Virus record (IMG/VR): IMGVR_UViG_3300032086_000459
Span: 1 to 31,791 of that record
Length of the DNA stretch: 31,791 bases
Direction: 5' to 3' (one strand)
From: a virus
Shown: in pieces, positions 15,901-23,400 of the stretch
Position numbering within the stretch: position 1 is the stretch's first letter
How the letters are laid out: the number at the start of each line of letters is the position of its first letter
Position numbers and translations under genes: made by a program
The notes under the pieces: model-generated
What the model was told of the DNA's origin: nothing
The model's input: only the letters and a program-made list of their open reading frames with translations
The model's database searches: none

Positions 15901-18900
15901 TGATGACGCAAGTACAATTAATTCTGGTTCAAATGATAGAAGTTATGACGGTACTGGTGCTTCAACAGTTGACTTTGTACAATTTGGTTCAGACGTGACT
16001 TCAGATTTTGAATATTATTTAAATAGAATAGACAAAATCTTTATGACAAGAGAAGGACAACTAAAAGCTATTGCAGGCGCTTCTGCTTTAAATCCGTTAG
16101 AACCTGGCAATTTAGATGGTCACTTACTACTTGCTACTCTACAAATTCCTAGTTATACTTTAGATACCAGAGACGTAATTATAGAAAAAGAAGACAATAT
16201 CAGATACACTATGAGAGATATTGGTAGATTAGAAAGTAGAATTAAAAACTTAGAATACTACACACAATTAACTTTATTAGAGGCAGACGCACAGTCTTTA
16301 CAGATACAAGACGCTGATGGTTTTGACAGATTTAAAAATGGTTTCGTTGTTGATAACTTTACTGGTCACAATGTTGGTGATGTAGGTAATAATGATTACA
16401 AATTATCAATTGATAGAGGAAGAGGTGAGGCAAGAACACCTTTTAACGAAGATGTTGTTGCTTTAGAAGAAATAGATGACGACTTAACTGCAATAGTGGC
16501 AGCAGATAGAACAGCTGCAAACTATCAAAAAACTGGCGATTTAATTACTTTACCATATACTGAGTCAACTTTAATTTCTCAACCTTACGCTACTAAAACA
16601 GAAAATTTAAATCCATTTTTAGTATTTGACTGGATTGGTAACATTGAATTAGATCCACCAGTTGATGAATGGAAAGAAACAAGAGTTGCACCAGAAGTTG
16701 TTGTAAACATAAACGGTACTTTTGATAACCTTGTTAGAGATAGAGGATTAGATAACGCAAGTACAACAGAAATACCTGTTGGTACCGAGTGGAATGAATG
16801 GCAAGATCAATGGTCAGGTAATCCTAGAACGTCACAAAGTTGGCAAGGTAATGCCTTAGTTTCAACTACAAATAGAGACGTTGTACAAACTCGTGCTGGC
16901 ATTAGAACAACAATTATTCCACAAACAATAAGACAAAGTTTAGGTAATAGAGTTGTATCAGTTAACTTTGTTCCATTTATTAGAAGTAGAACAATTACAT
17001 TTACTGCAAGAGGAATGAGACCTAATACTAGAGTACATCCGTTCTTTGATAATATAGATATATCAACTTATGTGACACCAGACGGTGGCGCTTTGGGTGG
17101 TAATGTTGTCACAGACGCAAATGGTTCCGTCACAGGTACTTTTGCAATACCTGATCCAAATACTGCGTCTAATCCAAGATGGAGAACAGGTAAAAGAGTA
17201 TTCAGGTTAACAAGTTCATCTACAAACAGCACAGATAATACAGCAGTTGCTACATCAGCAGAAGCTGATTATGACGCAAAAGGATTATTAGAAACAACGC
17301 AAGAAGCTATTGTTTCAACAAGAGAAGCTAGAACAGTTAGAACAACAACAACTGAAACTAGAAGAACAACAAGATCAACTAGAAATATTGTAAGAATAGT
17401 AAACAATGAACCTGACAATAATGGCGGTGGTGGTGGAGACCCATTAGCACAATCATTTATTATAGATCAGGAAGATGGAGTTTTTATTACAAGTGTTAAC
17501 GCTTACTTTGCTACTAAGTCAAGCACGATACCTGTAAGAGCAGAAATTAGAACGATGGATAATGGTTACCCATCAACAAAAATTCTACCTTTTGCTCAAA
17601 AATATTTAAATCCAAGTTCAGTAAATACAAGTACAGACGGATCAACTGCGACAACATTTACTTTTGACTCGCCAGTTTATTTACAAGAAGGAAGAGAATA
17701 TGTGATAGTTTTATATTCTGACTCAACTGATTATACTGCGTATGTGGCAAGATTAGGTGATACAGTTATTAATGGAGATAGAACAGTATCTAAACAACCA
17801 AATATTGGAGTATTATTTAAATCAGCAAATAATAGAACATGGTCACCAGATCAGATGGAAGATTTAAAATTTGATTTAAAACAGGCAAGATTTGATATAA
17901 CTTCTTCTGGTACTTTAACATTATCAAATGCTACTTTACCAACAAAAACATTAGACTCAAATCCAATTAGAACATTTAATGGTTCAGGAGTTATAAGAGT
18001 ATTCCACAAAAACCATGGTATGCACAGTTCAACTGATAATGTGACTATTGCAGGACTTGCTTCTGGAACATACAATGGTATTGCTCATAGTGATATTAAC
18101 GGAACATACACATCAATTTCTAACATAACTTTAGATAGTTATGATATTACAACTTCAGGTACTGCAACTGCAACAGGTGACATTGGTGGTTCATCTGTCA
18201 CTGCAACACAAAATAGATTATTTGATGTTTTACAATTACAAATAGGTCACGTAGTACATCCAGATACAGCAATTTCAAGTACAATTAGAACAACAACAGG
18301 TAAATCTGTACATGGTTCTGAAACTGCGTTTACTTTAGACGCTGCAACGGCTGCTAATAATACAGTTCTTGGAGACAATATTTACTTTACAGTTCCAAGA
18401 ATGGTTGCAAGTGGTATAAATGAAACAAACGAAATGTCAGGTTCTAAATCTTTTGTTGCTAATTTAACTTTAAGTTCATCAAATGCTAATTTATCTCCTG
18501 TAATTGATTTACAAAGGGTTAATGTTTTTGCAATATCAAACAGATTAAATAATCCAACTGTATCTTCAACTGATACTTTTACAGGTGACGGATCAACAGT
18601 TGCATTTACACTTTCTGGAACACCATCAAGTGTTCATTTATTAAGTATCAAAAAAGATGGTAAAAAATTAACACCAGTTGTTGACTTTACTGTTTCTGGA
18701 ACAACTTTAACTTTAGGAACTGCACCTGCAAGTAATTCAAAAGTAATTGCAAAAATAACAAATACAGTAGATTACGAAGATGATACTGCTACTGAAGGCG
18801 GCTCAAGTGCTGGTTCATATATAACTAAACCAATTAATCTTGCAAATGCTTCAACAGCCTTAGATGTAAGAGTTGCGGCTAGTGTTAGATCAACATCATC

Positions 18901-19174
18901 AATTAAAATGTTTTACAGATTATCTGGTGGTGAAGAAACAAGAAGAATAGAAGACATTCCATATACACCATTTAATTCAGATGGTACTTCAGATACAACT
19001 GTTGCACCATCAGATGGTGACGTTGTTTTAGATACAGATTTTAAAGAATATCAATTTACAACTTCAGGTGAACACGATTTTACAACATTCCAAATTAAAA
19101 TTGTGTTTACAGGAACTAACTCAGCTTACACTGCAAGAATAAAAGATTTAAGGGCAATTGCACTGGCGGTATAA
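12905..19174 (+). CDS. Giant virion structural protein (2089 aa), DUF4815-like
   Basis: The start is set by AGAGGA (12893-12898). The N terminus (FNISPYYDDFTESKKFHRIL, RPAFAVQARELTQSQ, then VGDHLFKQGAMVIPGQV) is a conserved baseplate-attachment type found in cyanophage structural proteins. GDYFDVDSYSGIVDYTAIPS (about 952-972) and LRDCLDFRPRVDD follow, a combination I associate with DUF4815. Later come an Arg/Thr-rich linker (about 1465-1495), DPLAQSFIIDQ (about 1511) and a carbohydrate-binding-like beta domain with EGREYVIVLYSDS. GATSGATG/GQTSNATA modules lie at about 465-600, and a VSGTTLTL fiber module at about 1890-1955. It probably replaces the gp9-gp10-gp11 periphery. Exact T4 equivalence is not established. 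Confidence 0.75.
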   Translation: MPAKTDFNISPYYDDFTESKKFHRILFRPAFAVQARELTQSQTIIQNQIERVGDHLFKQGAMVIPGQVSIDTQYYAIKLTSKSASSINDYNNSTITGGTSGVVAEVIGVSADDGTDPDTLFVKYNKSGTNNTDLVFTDGETITSDASGTPTAVVNTTATGSAAGVQAGVYYINGYFVQVDAATLVLDKYTNTPSYRIGFTATESFVTANDDSSLNDNAAGSSNANAPGAHRFKILLTLAKKTLSSTEDDNFFEVARVESGTIKKIVRETEYAVLEDTLARRTHDESGDYVLNNPDFDVREHLSSGNNRGIFTSGNGGLESKLAIGVSPFKAYVNGYENTNLATTFVAIDKARDFDTENNHKTRFTLDNFINVNNVYGTPDVGFVSGDVEAFKTVNLFDTATSVRGTQQSTVGTTVPQIGRAKSRGYETVSATETDDINATTSIYRHYIFDIELFTHLNLTTSVSYTTGEVVSGATSGATGIVQSVTATTSTTVASCSTTAAPDGAGVFTQTAHGFTDGQQVNVSGGSMQVNSTAYTEGVYTIRNTTANTFELYDGSNPVVVTSFSSSPTFEHTTLVLSTVEGTFSASEVVTGQTSNATATIQSNILGFNGVRVRDITAVKQIGMAGSPTYTADTDLTNTYGTNETITGNVSIANSDATLFGKGTNFTTDLKIGESISFTNDAGTTITKTIKYIVSQTELELDSAVGSSDVSTASILTRRRAKLQNSDNNVSVFKLPYQTVKTLKTTANSGATDTNFNVRRQFTATLSSNGDATITAGTNETFASLASDDFTVSIMTTGAGSTGAVGDVLNLSGNNHEGDSIFTLTGSPTGKTLTLDFGANFNGHKIKILATVQRSVAGSKTKTANTSQTVQITSQTTIESGTIGLGKADVYQINNVYMSADFSTNATSSDTDIASRFELDTGQRDNYYDIGRLKLKPGAIRPTGRLLVNFNFFSHGAGDYFDVDSYSGIVDYTAIPSYTSDTSGERFELRDCLDFRPRVDDASTINSGSNDRSYDGTGASTVDFVQFGSDVTSDFEYYLNRIDKIFMTREGQLKAIAGASALNPLEPGNLDGHLLLATLQIPSYTLDTRDVIIEKEDNIRYTMRDIGRLESRIKNLEYYTQLTLLEADAQSLQIQDADGFDRFKNGFVVDNFTGHNVGDVGNNDYKLSIDRGRGEARTPFNEDVVALEEIDDDLTAIVAADRTAANYQKTGDLITLPYTESTLISQPYATKTENLNPFLVFDWIGNIELDPPVDEWKETRVAPEVVVNINGTFDNLVRDRGLDNASTTEIPVGTEWNEWQDQWSGNPRTSQSWQGNALVSTTNRDVVQTRAGIRTTIIPQTIRQSLGNRVVSVNFVPFIRSRTITFTARGMRPNTRVHPFFDNIDISTYVTPDGGALGGNVVTDANGSVTGTFAIPDPNTASNPRWRTGKRVFRLTSSSTNSTDNTAVATSAEADYDAKGLLETTQEAIVSTREARTVRTTTTETRRTTRSTRNIVRIVNNEPDNNGGGGGDPLAQSFIIDQEDGVFITSVNAYFATKSSTIPVRAEIRTMDNGYPSTKILPFAQKYLNPSSVNTSTDGSTATTFTFDSPVYLQEGREYVIVLYSDSTDYTAYVARLGDTVINGDRTVSKQPNIGVLFKSANNRTWSPDQMEDLKFDLKQARFDITSSGTLTLSNATLPTKTLDSNPIRTFNGSGVIRVFHKNHGMHSSTDNVTIAGLASGTYNGIAHSDINGTYTSISNITLDSYDITTSGTATATGDIGGSSVTATQNRLFDVLQLQIGHVVHPDTAISSTIRTTTGKSVHGSETAFTLDAATAANNTVLGDNIYFTVPRMVASGINETNEMSGSKSFVANLTLSSSNANLSPVIDLQRVNVFAISNRLNNPTVSSTDTFTGDGSTVAFTLSGTPSSVHLLSIKKDGKKLTPVVDFTVSGTTLTLGTAPASNSKVIAKITNTVDYEDDTATEGGSSAGSYITKPINLANASTALDVRVAASVRSTSSIKMFYRLSGGEETRRIEDIPYTPFNSDGTSDTTVAPSDGDVVLDTDFKEYQFTTSGEHDFTTFQIKIVFTGTNSAYTARIKDLRAIALAV

Positions 19175-19175
19175 T

Positions 19176-19397
19176 ATGGCAAAAGTTAAAGTTGATGGAC
19201 ATACTGATTTATTAAGAGATACTAAAACAAATGCAATAATTAACAGCTCTACAAGTGCTTATTCAATTTATATGAAAAATTATAAAAGTAGAGAAAAAAA
19301 TAATGATATGTTGAGAAATACTGTTAAAGAAATAAATAGTATTAAAAACGAAATGAAAGAAATTAAAAGTTTACTAACAAAGGTATTAGACAAATAA
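19176..19397 (+). CDS. Small coiled-coil protein (73 aa)
   Basis: I place the start at ATG 19176, two bases after the preceding stop, giving MAKVKVDGHTDLLRDTKTNA. An in-frame ATG at 19158 lies inside the upstream gene and adds six unlikely residues. The N-terminal half (DGHTDLLRDTKTNAIINSST) followed by a Tyr-rich turn is a style I recall in small marine T4-like phage proteins. The C-terminal about 35 residues are a Lys/Glu/Asn helix with hydrophobic heptads. Function unknown; its place between the giant protein and fibers suggests an assembly or linker role. Confidence 0.7.
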   Translation: MAKVKVDGHTDLLRDTKTNAIINSSTSAYSIYMKNYKSREKNNDMLRNTVKEINSIKNEMKEIKSLLTKVLDK

Positions 19398-19398
19398 A

Positions 19399-19884
19399 AT
19401 GGCTGTAAGAAGTGTAGCAACAACAAGTACAATAAACGGGTTTAGAACCACGTTTAACGATTTAGGTACAGATGTAGGTGATTTAACAACTCTTAATACA
19501 TCTCATAAGTCAAGTATTGTTGGTGCAATTAATGAAACATTATCTTCAACTGCCTCTTTCTTTTTAAGAGACGCAACATCTTCAATACAAGAATTATCAA
19601 CAGGAGACACTTTAAATGTTATAGGTGCTGCCAATGAGATTACAGCAGTAGTGTCTGCAACTGATACATTAACAATCGGTTTAGCCGATACAGTATCAGG
19701 ATTAACAAGTATTAGTGCTGCCACACTGACAGACGGTACGGCTTCACTTAATAGTGGTTCATTAAGTAGTATTGTAAATATTACTGGTTCTGGGACTGCA
19801 AATTTTACAACAGATGTACAAGTAAATAGTGTGTCTGTTGCAACAAAACCCTTTGCGATAGCACAATCTATAGCATTAGGGTAA
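19399..19884 (+). CDS. Short fiber-like virion protein with conserved C-terminal tag
   Basis: 161 residues. The N-terminal segment (GFRTTFNDLGTDVGDLTTLN, TSHKSSIVGAINETL) is the KSSLVxAINE motif common at the head of phage fiber proteins. The middle is repetitive beta (STGDTLNVIGA, TDTLTIGLADTVSGL, LTDGTASLNSGSL). The last 16 residues (SVATKPFAIAQSIALG) nearly duplicate the end of the 138-residue protein at 26464, although the DNA differs. This implies a shared docking or trimerisation element. It begins one base after the previous stop. Predicted minor fiber; target unknown. Confidence 0.7.
   Translation: MAVRSVATTSTINGFRTTFNDLGTDVGDLTTLNTSHKSSIVGAINETLSSTASFFLRDATSSIQELSTGDTLNVIGAANEITAVVSATDTLTIGLADTVSGLTSISAATLTDGTASLNSGSLSSIVNITGSGTANFTTDVQVNSVSVATKPFAIAQSIALG
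19834..19881 (+). repeat. C-terminal tag copy 1 (TKPFAIAQxIALG)
   Basis: Encodes the 16-residue C terminus shared with 26830-26877. The protein is conserved (13 of 16 identical) but synonymous sites differ, so it is not a recent DNA duplication. Confidence 0.7.
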
Positions 19885-19891
19885 AAACTAA

Positions 19892-19899
19892 TATAAATA
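19892..19899 (+). promoter_or_regulatory. T4-type late promoter (TATAAATA)
   Basis: Exact octamer 20 bases before the ATG at 19919, just after the stop of the preceding gene (ends 19884). Confidence 0.65.
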
Positions 19900-19918
19900 A
19901 ATATAAGGTAACATAACA

Positions 19919-20287
19919 ATGGCTAACGATTTTAAAAGATTTGCAAAACCCAATGTAGGAACGAGTACTGGTGCGTCAGGAGACGCTGTGTACACTGTAC
20001 CTGCAGGTGCTGGTTCAACTGCATTAGAATCAATCATTATCGGTATTTCAATCTGTAATAAAAATGCTTCTGAAAGAACGGTCGGTATCTTTTTAGATAA
20101 CGAAGACGGTTCAAATGACGCATACATTGTTAACGGATTAAAAGTACCTGGTAATACTACAGTTGAAATAATGCAAGGTAACAAAATTGTTGTTCAAAAC
20201 GATGGTTCAAATGCTGATGTAATCAGAGCAGAAGCTTCTGCTGGTTCATCTATTGATGTTGTACTATCGGTTTTAGAAGACGTATAA
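19919..20287 (+). CDS. Probable virion structural protein (122 aa), beta-rich
   Basis: Starts MANDFKRFAKPNVGTSTGA. It continues with alternating beta strands and turns: DAVYTVPAGAGSTALESI, IIGISICNKN, RTVGIFLDNEDGS, LKVPGNTTVEIMQGNKIVVQ, ending IDVVLSVLEDV. The composition (Gly/Ser/Asn/Val, few charged clusters) suits a compact beta-sandwich in the virion, and similar short proteins occur in cyanophage fiber regions. A late promoter 20 bases upstream and AAGG at 19905-19908 lead it. It heads a four-gene run (122, 64, 80 and 625 residues). No specific family identified. Confidence 0.7.
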   Translation: MANDFKRFAKPNVGTSTGASGDAVYTVPAGAGSTALESIIIGISICNKNASERTVGIFLDNEDGSNDAYIVNGLKVPGNTTVEIMQGNKIVVQNDGSNADVIRAEASAGSSIDVVLSVLEDV

Positions 20288-20299
20288 TAGAGGATTATT

Positions 20300-20494
20300 A
20301 TGGCAGTTAAGACATTAGTCCCAAGTGGGTCAAAGGCTAATAACTCACCACAAAATGGTGCTAAATCATTGACACCAAATGGTGATACGTATGTTCAACT
20401 GTCAAACCCAGCATTTGACGCAAGTGCTGAGGGAGAAACAAGACAAGTAAGAAGTCACGGTTATTGGACTAAAAAAGTAGGAACGGATATTTAA
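20300..20494 (+). CDS. Small hypothetical protein (64 aa)
   Basis: ATG at 20300 with GAGGA (20290-20294) 5 bases upstream. The protein is polar and flexible in its first half (LVPSGSKANNSPQNGAKS) and ends in ETRQVRSHGYWTKKVGTDI. Its stop overlaps the next ATG as TAATG, so it is coupled to the 80-residue module protein. This suggests a joint role in the same fiber assembly. No family recognised. Confidence 0.65.
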   Translation: MAVKTLVPSGSKANNSPQNGAKSLTPNGDTYVQLSNPAFDASAEGETRQVRSHGYWTKKVGTDI

Positions 20495-20736
20495 TGGTTA
20501 GATATATTAGAGGAAAAGACGCACCAACAGAAATTAACGTAAGAGAATTTACAGGTGATGGTTCAACCTTAACATCAACGGTCACGCAAGGTATGACAGT
20601 TGATAAAATTTTGGTTACAGAAAATGGAGTTTTACAAAAACCTACTTCCGATTACACTATTTCAGGAACAACAATTACTTTTGCAGCTGCACCTGAAACT
20701 GGAGTACAAGTTTTAATTAGAGAATTGCCAATTTAA
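20494..20736 (+). CDS. Fiber-module protein (80 aa)
   Basis: After an N-terminal head of about 17 residues (MVRYIRGKDAPTEINV) the protein consists of one copy of the fiber module: FTGDGSTLTSTV, then VDKILVTENGVLQKPTSDYT, then ISGTTITFAAAP, then VQVLIRELPI. The same unit is at the end of the 460-residue fiber, near residue 1900 of the 2089-residue protein, and in the free 50-residue protein at 6452. The family looks like a small beta domain of phage fibers. Coupled to the preceding gene by TAATG. Likely a small fiber subunit or connector. Confidence 0.7.
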   Translation: MVRYIRGKDAPTEINVREFTGDGSTLTSTVTQGMTVDKILVTENGVLQKPTSDYTISGTTITFAAAPETGVQVLIRELPI

Positions 20737-20737
20737 G

Positions 20738-20745
20738 GATAAATA
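20738..20745 (+). promoter_or_regulatory. Late promoter variant (GATAAATA) abutting the adhesin gene
   Basis: NATAAATA match ending exactly 6 bases before the ATG at 20751, so the predicted start would be the A of the start codon. AAGGA (20735-20739) overlaps the octamer and would serve only read-through mRNA. Confidence 0.5.
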
Positions 20746-20750
20746 GTAGT

Positions 20751-22628
20751 ATGACAACTAAAATAACAAATGCAAATATTACAACAAGAACCATAGAAGC
20801 AGATAAAGTAAAATCTAATGTATTAACAGCTGACGAAATTGCAAATAATGCTGTAACCTCAAACGAAATTAATGATGGTGCTATTGTTAACGCTGATGTA
20901 AGTCCTTCAGCTGCAATCGGTATTTCAAAAATTGACGGTGCTGCTAGTTCATCAGACTTAAATAAAATTAAAGACAATATTGGTCTATTAGGTTTTAAAA
21001 TGGCTGTTAATGAAAGTTTAACAGTTTTCAATTTTGTTGATGGTGTTGTTGACGAGTTCCATGATGAATCAGGAACTGAAGAAACTGCAAGTTCTAATGA
21101 TAGATACAATGCTACAAACGATTTCTACATCAACTCTACACAGGATGATGGTCAATCATCTCCAATGGCAACATTTGCAGGCGGATTTTTATTTGAAAAT
21201 CATTCTGGTACGGTAACAGAACCAGATACTTCAACTGCACAAACTGTTCACCCACAATCATATCAACCTTTAGGAATGCACTATACAGACGCAACTTACA
21301 CAGTTGATCCATCTGTATCTACGGTCACAGTAAAAGGCTGGGGTGGTGGAGGACGAGGTCCTTATAACCAACCTGCATTTATGAGAGGAACTGGTGGTGG
21401 TGGAGGTCACGTTTCTGGTGACTTAACGGTTACTGCTGGTCAAACACTTTACATTGGAGTAGGAACAGATAATCAAACAACATCTTCTCCTGCACCTTTA
21501 CTTGGTCCTGGTAACCCATGGCCAAATTCAAACCCAATGTCAAACGATCATCCTAGATCAGGAATTTATCAATATTTTCCAGACTCTGCTAACCCAGGTG
21601 GTTGGGGACAAAGACATACAGGACAAGGTCACTTTGGTGGCGGTGGATCAATGTCATATGTATCTGTAGGTCCTGCAGAAATAGATTGGGAAAATACAGG
21701 AAATACTTTTGGGGTTACAACTAACTCCGTACCTCAAGTTGCTGGGGCTGCTCCACCTTATACAGGCGGACAAAGAATGAATTACACACCTATATCACCA
21801 CAAATCGCATTTGTTGCTGGAGGTGGTGGAGGTGCAAATGGTTCACAACCATTAGGTACACCAACAAGAAATGGTGGTGCTGGTGGAGGACTAACTGGAG
21901 AAGCTGCAGGTGCTGGAGAACAAACTTCTAGTGGACCAAACGGTGGTGGTGGAGGTGACCAAGAACAAGCTGGGTTAAGACACCCAAGTGCTGGTACTTC
22001 ACCTGATAGTAATGAACCTGAAAGATTTATGTTTACCGAACAAGCTGGGGCTGGTATGGGATGGTTTGCTGGCGGTGGCGGTGGTGGTCAAATGGGTAAC
22101 CACGGTGCATGGGCAGGTGGTGGAGGTTCATCATATTATGGACACCCACAGGTTTCTTCTGGTGCTACAACAGCAGGTTCAACAACAAGTGTTGCTGATT
22201 CTGCCGATCCTGTATATCAACCAGGTGTTGGTAATGGCACAAACTACTGGAATACATCACAAGGTGGTTATGTCTTTATTACTGCAACAGGATTTAATGC
22301 TGCTAGTACAACATCAACTGATATAGTTTCACAACCTTTTACAGCTCAAACTGCACCTACAAGTGCTAGAATTGTAGTATTTGAAGAAAACGTAGATACA
22401 CCTACTTTAAATACAGACATTATTGCTAGAGTAAGTAGAGACGGTGGTTCAAATTACTCACAGGCTACTTTATCTGATAGTGGTTATGTGACAGGTTCAA
22501 GTGGACAAAGAATTTTAACAGGTACTGCTGACGTATCTGGTCAACCATCTGGTACAAATATGAGATGGAAATTAGAATTAAGAAACAATACTGTTAAGAT
22601 ACACGGTGTATCTCTTCAGTGGGCTTAA
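20751..22628 (+). CDS. Glycine-rich tail fiber adhesin candidate (625 aa)
   Basis: Residues 1-65 are degenerate short repeats of fiber type (ITNANITTRTIEADKVKSNV, NNAVTSNEINDGAIVNADV). Residues about 95-190 form a beta domain. Residues about 195-465 are extremely Gly-rich, with runs such as WGGGGRGP, TGGGGGHVSG, GGGGGANGSQ, NGGGGGDQEQ and WAGGGGSSYYG. Each is separated by hydrophobic or polar loops, as in T4-like gp38 adhesins where polyglycine-II helices display receptor-binding loops. Residues about 500-625 are a final beta domain (ISRDGGSNYSQ-like strand, MRWKLELRNNTVKIHGVSLQW). No collagen-type GXY repeat is present. Best reading: receptor-binding fiber; adhesin role inferred. Confidence 0.7.
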   Translation: MTTKITNANITTRTIEADKVKSNVLTADEIANNAVTSNEINDGAIVNADVSPSAAIGISKIDGAASSSDLNKIKDNIGLLGFKMAVNESLTVFNFVDGVVDEFHDESGTEETASSNDRYNATNDFYINSTQDDGQSSPMATFAGGFLFENHSGTVTEPDTSTAQTVHPQSYQPLGMHYTDATYTVDPSVSTVTVKGWGGGGRGPYNQPAFMRGTGGGGGHVSGDLTVTAGQTLYIGVGTDNQTTSSPAPLLGPGNPWPNSNPMSNDHPRSGIYQYFPDSANPGGWGQRHTGQGHFGGGGSMSYVSVGPAEIDWENTGNTFGVTTNSVPQVAGAAPPYTGGQRMNYTPISPQIAFVAGGGGGANGSQPLGTPTRNGGAGGGLTGEAAGAGEQTSSGPNGGGGGDQEQAGLRHPSAGTSPDSNEPERFMFTEQAGAGMGWFAGGGGGGQMGNHGAWAGGGGSSYYGHPQVSSGATTAGSTTSVADSADPVYQPGVGNGTNYWNTSQGGYVFITATGFNAASTTSTDIVSQPFTAQTAPTSARIVVFEENVDTPTLNTDIIARVSRDGGSNYSQATLSDSGYVTGSSGQRILTGTADVSGQPSGTNMRWKLELRNNTVKIHGVSLQWA

Positions 22629-22636
22629 TACAAACT

Positions 22637-22644
22637 ACTAAATA
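22637..22644 (+). promoter_or_regulatory. Weak late promoter-like motif (ACTAAATA)
   Basis: Six of eight match to TATAAATA, 8 bases before the ATG at 22652, which lacks a Shine-Dalgarno. Reported for its position rather than its score. Confidence 0.25.
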
Positions 22645-22651
22645 ATACATT

Positions 22652-23362
22652 ATGACATTTGATTTTAAAAAATACATACCTACTCAGTTTAAGTTTCCTA
22701 AAAAACCAAACGACAGTTATGAGTACATGAATGTCAATCAGGTGCGTTGGAAAGAATTACTTAAACAACACAAAGAAGATCCTGCAAAAGTCACAAAAGA
22801 AAGACTTGAAAAATTCCGTGCAAAATGGATGGAAACTGAAGAAGATAGATTTAAAAGATGGGAACAACAATTTCATCAAAAACATTTAGAAGAAAGATTA
22901 TTAAGAGATTACTCTACATTTAAAGACAACCCAAAAGATTATTTACGAAAAGCAATGGATTTAGGCTCTAGAGGTATAGGTCAATTTACAAAATGGTGGT
23001 GGACTAAACCTAAAAAGTCTGTAGGTGCAGGTAAACTTGTTCAAAGCCCTATAACAGGTAAATGGTCGCAACAATATAAACCTCATAAAAGTCGAAAAAT
23101 TAGAGATTGGTTAAAGGCTGCTGAAAGAGGAGATGTCTTTAGAGGCTCATTAAATCCAAATGGCATACCAATTAAGTTGAATGAACCAACTGAAGAAATG
23201 AAATATATTCATGGCGAAGCAACACGTAAAAGAGAAATGATAAAATGGAGATGGTTTTTAAAAGAAACAAACTTTATGGGAAGTAAAGATGATAAGAAAA
23301 GAAAAATGATGTGGGATGACCCAATAGTAGGTTTCTGGAAAACTATGGATATACAGCATTAA
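22652..23362 (+). CDS. Basic, tryptophan-rich hypothetical protein (236 aa)
   Basis: The product is strongly basic and Trp-rich: MNVNQVRWKELLKQHKEDP, FRAKWMETEEDRFKRWEQQF, FTKWWWTKPKKS, IKWRWFLKETN, GFWKTMDIQH. The first half is mainly charged helix. A short Gly/Pro linker (GAGKLVQSPITGKWSQQY) separates it from a second helical part. There is no signal peptide or membrane segment. Such composition suits a structural or nucleic-acid/envelope-contacting protein, but I recognise no family. It follows the glycine-rich adhesin, so it could be that fiber's chaperone (as T4 gp57/gp38 aid other fibers). That is only positional inference. Confidence 0.7.
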   Translation: MTFDFKKYIPTQFKFPKKPNDSYEYMNVNQVRWKELLKQHKEDPAKVTKERLEKFRAKWMETEEDRFKRWEQQFHQKHLEERLLRDYSTFKDNPKDYLRKAMDLGSRGIGQFTKWWWTKPKKSVGAGKLVQSPITGKWSQQYKPHKSRKIRDWLKAAERGDVFRGSLNPNGIPIKLNEPTEEMKYIHGEATRKREMIKWRWFLKETNFMGSKDDKKRKMMWDDPIVGFWKTMDIQH

Positions 23363-23365
23363 CGC

Positions 23366-23394
23366 TTGACATTTTATTAAGAAAGTGATACAAT
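23366..23394 (+). promoter_or_regulatory. Near-consensus sigma70 promoter with extended -10
   Basis: TTGACA (23366-23371), a 17-base spacer, then TACAAT (23389-23394) preceded by TGA as an extended -10 element. The -35 is perfect and the -10 has five of six matches. The predicted start, about 7 bases after the -10, falls on the ATG at 23401. It would be read by unmodified host polymerase and is the strongest such promoter noticed here. Confidence 0.75.
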
Positions 23395-23400
23395 ATTAAT

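Noticed and set aside
19158-19175. Upstream ATG adding six residues to the 73-residue protein
   Set aside because: It lies inside the 3' end of the giant structural gene, whereas the ATG at 19176 directly follows that stop and gives the expected MAKV-type N terminus.
19503-20184. Minus-strand frames of 138 and 98 codons
   Set aside because: Antisense to well-supported fiber genes, with no promoter or ribosome binding site on that strand.
21330-22145. Collagen-like repeat in the Gly-rich adhesin, as a substrate for the prolyl hydroxylases
   Set aside because: Glycine runs are clustered (GGGG) and there is no regular GXY triplet pattern, so a collagen helix is not supported.
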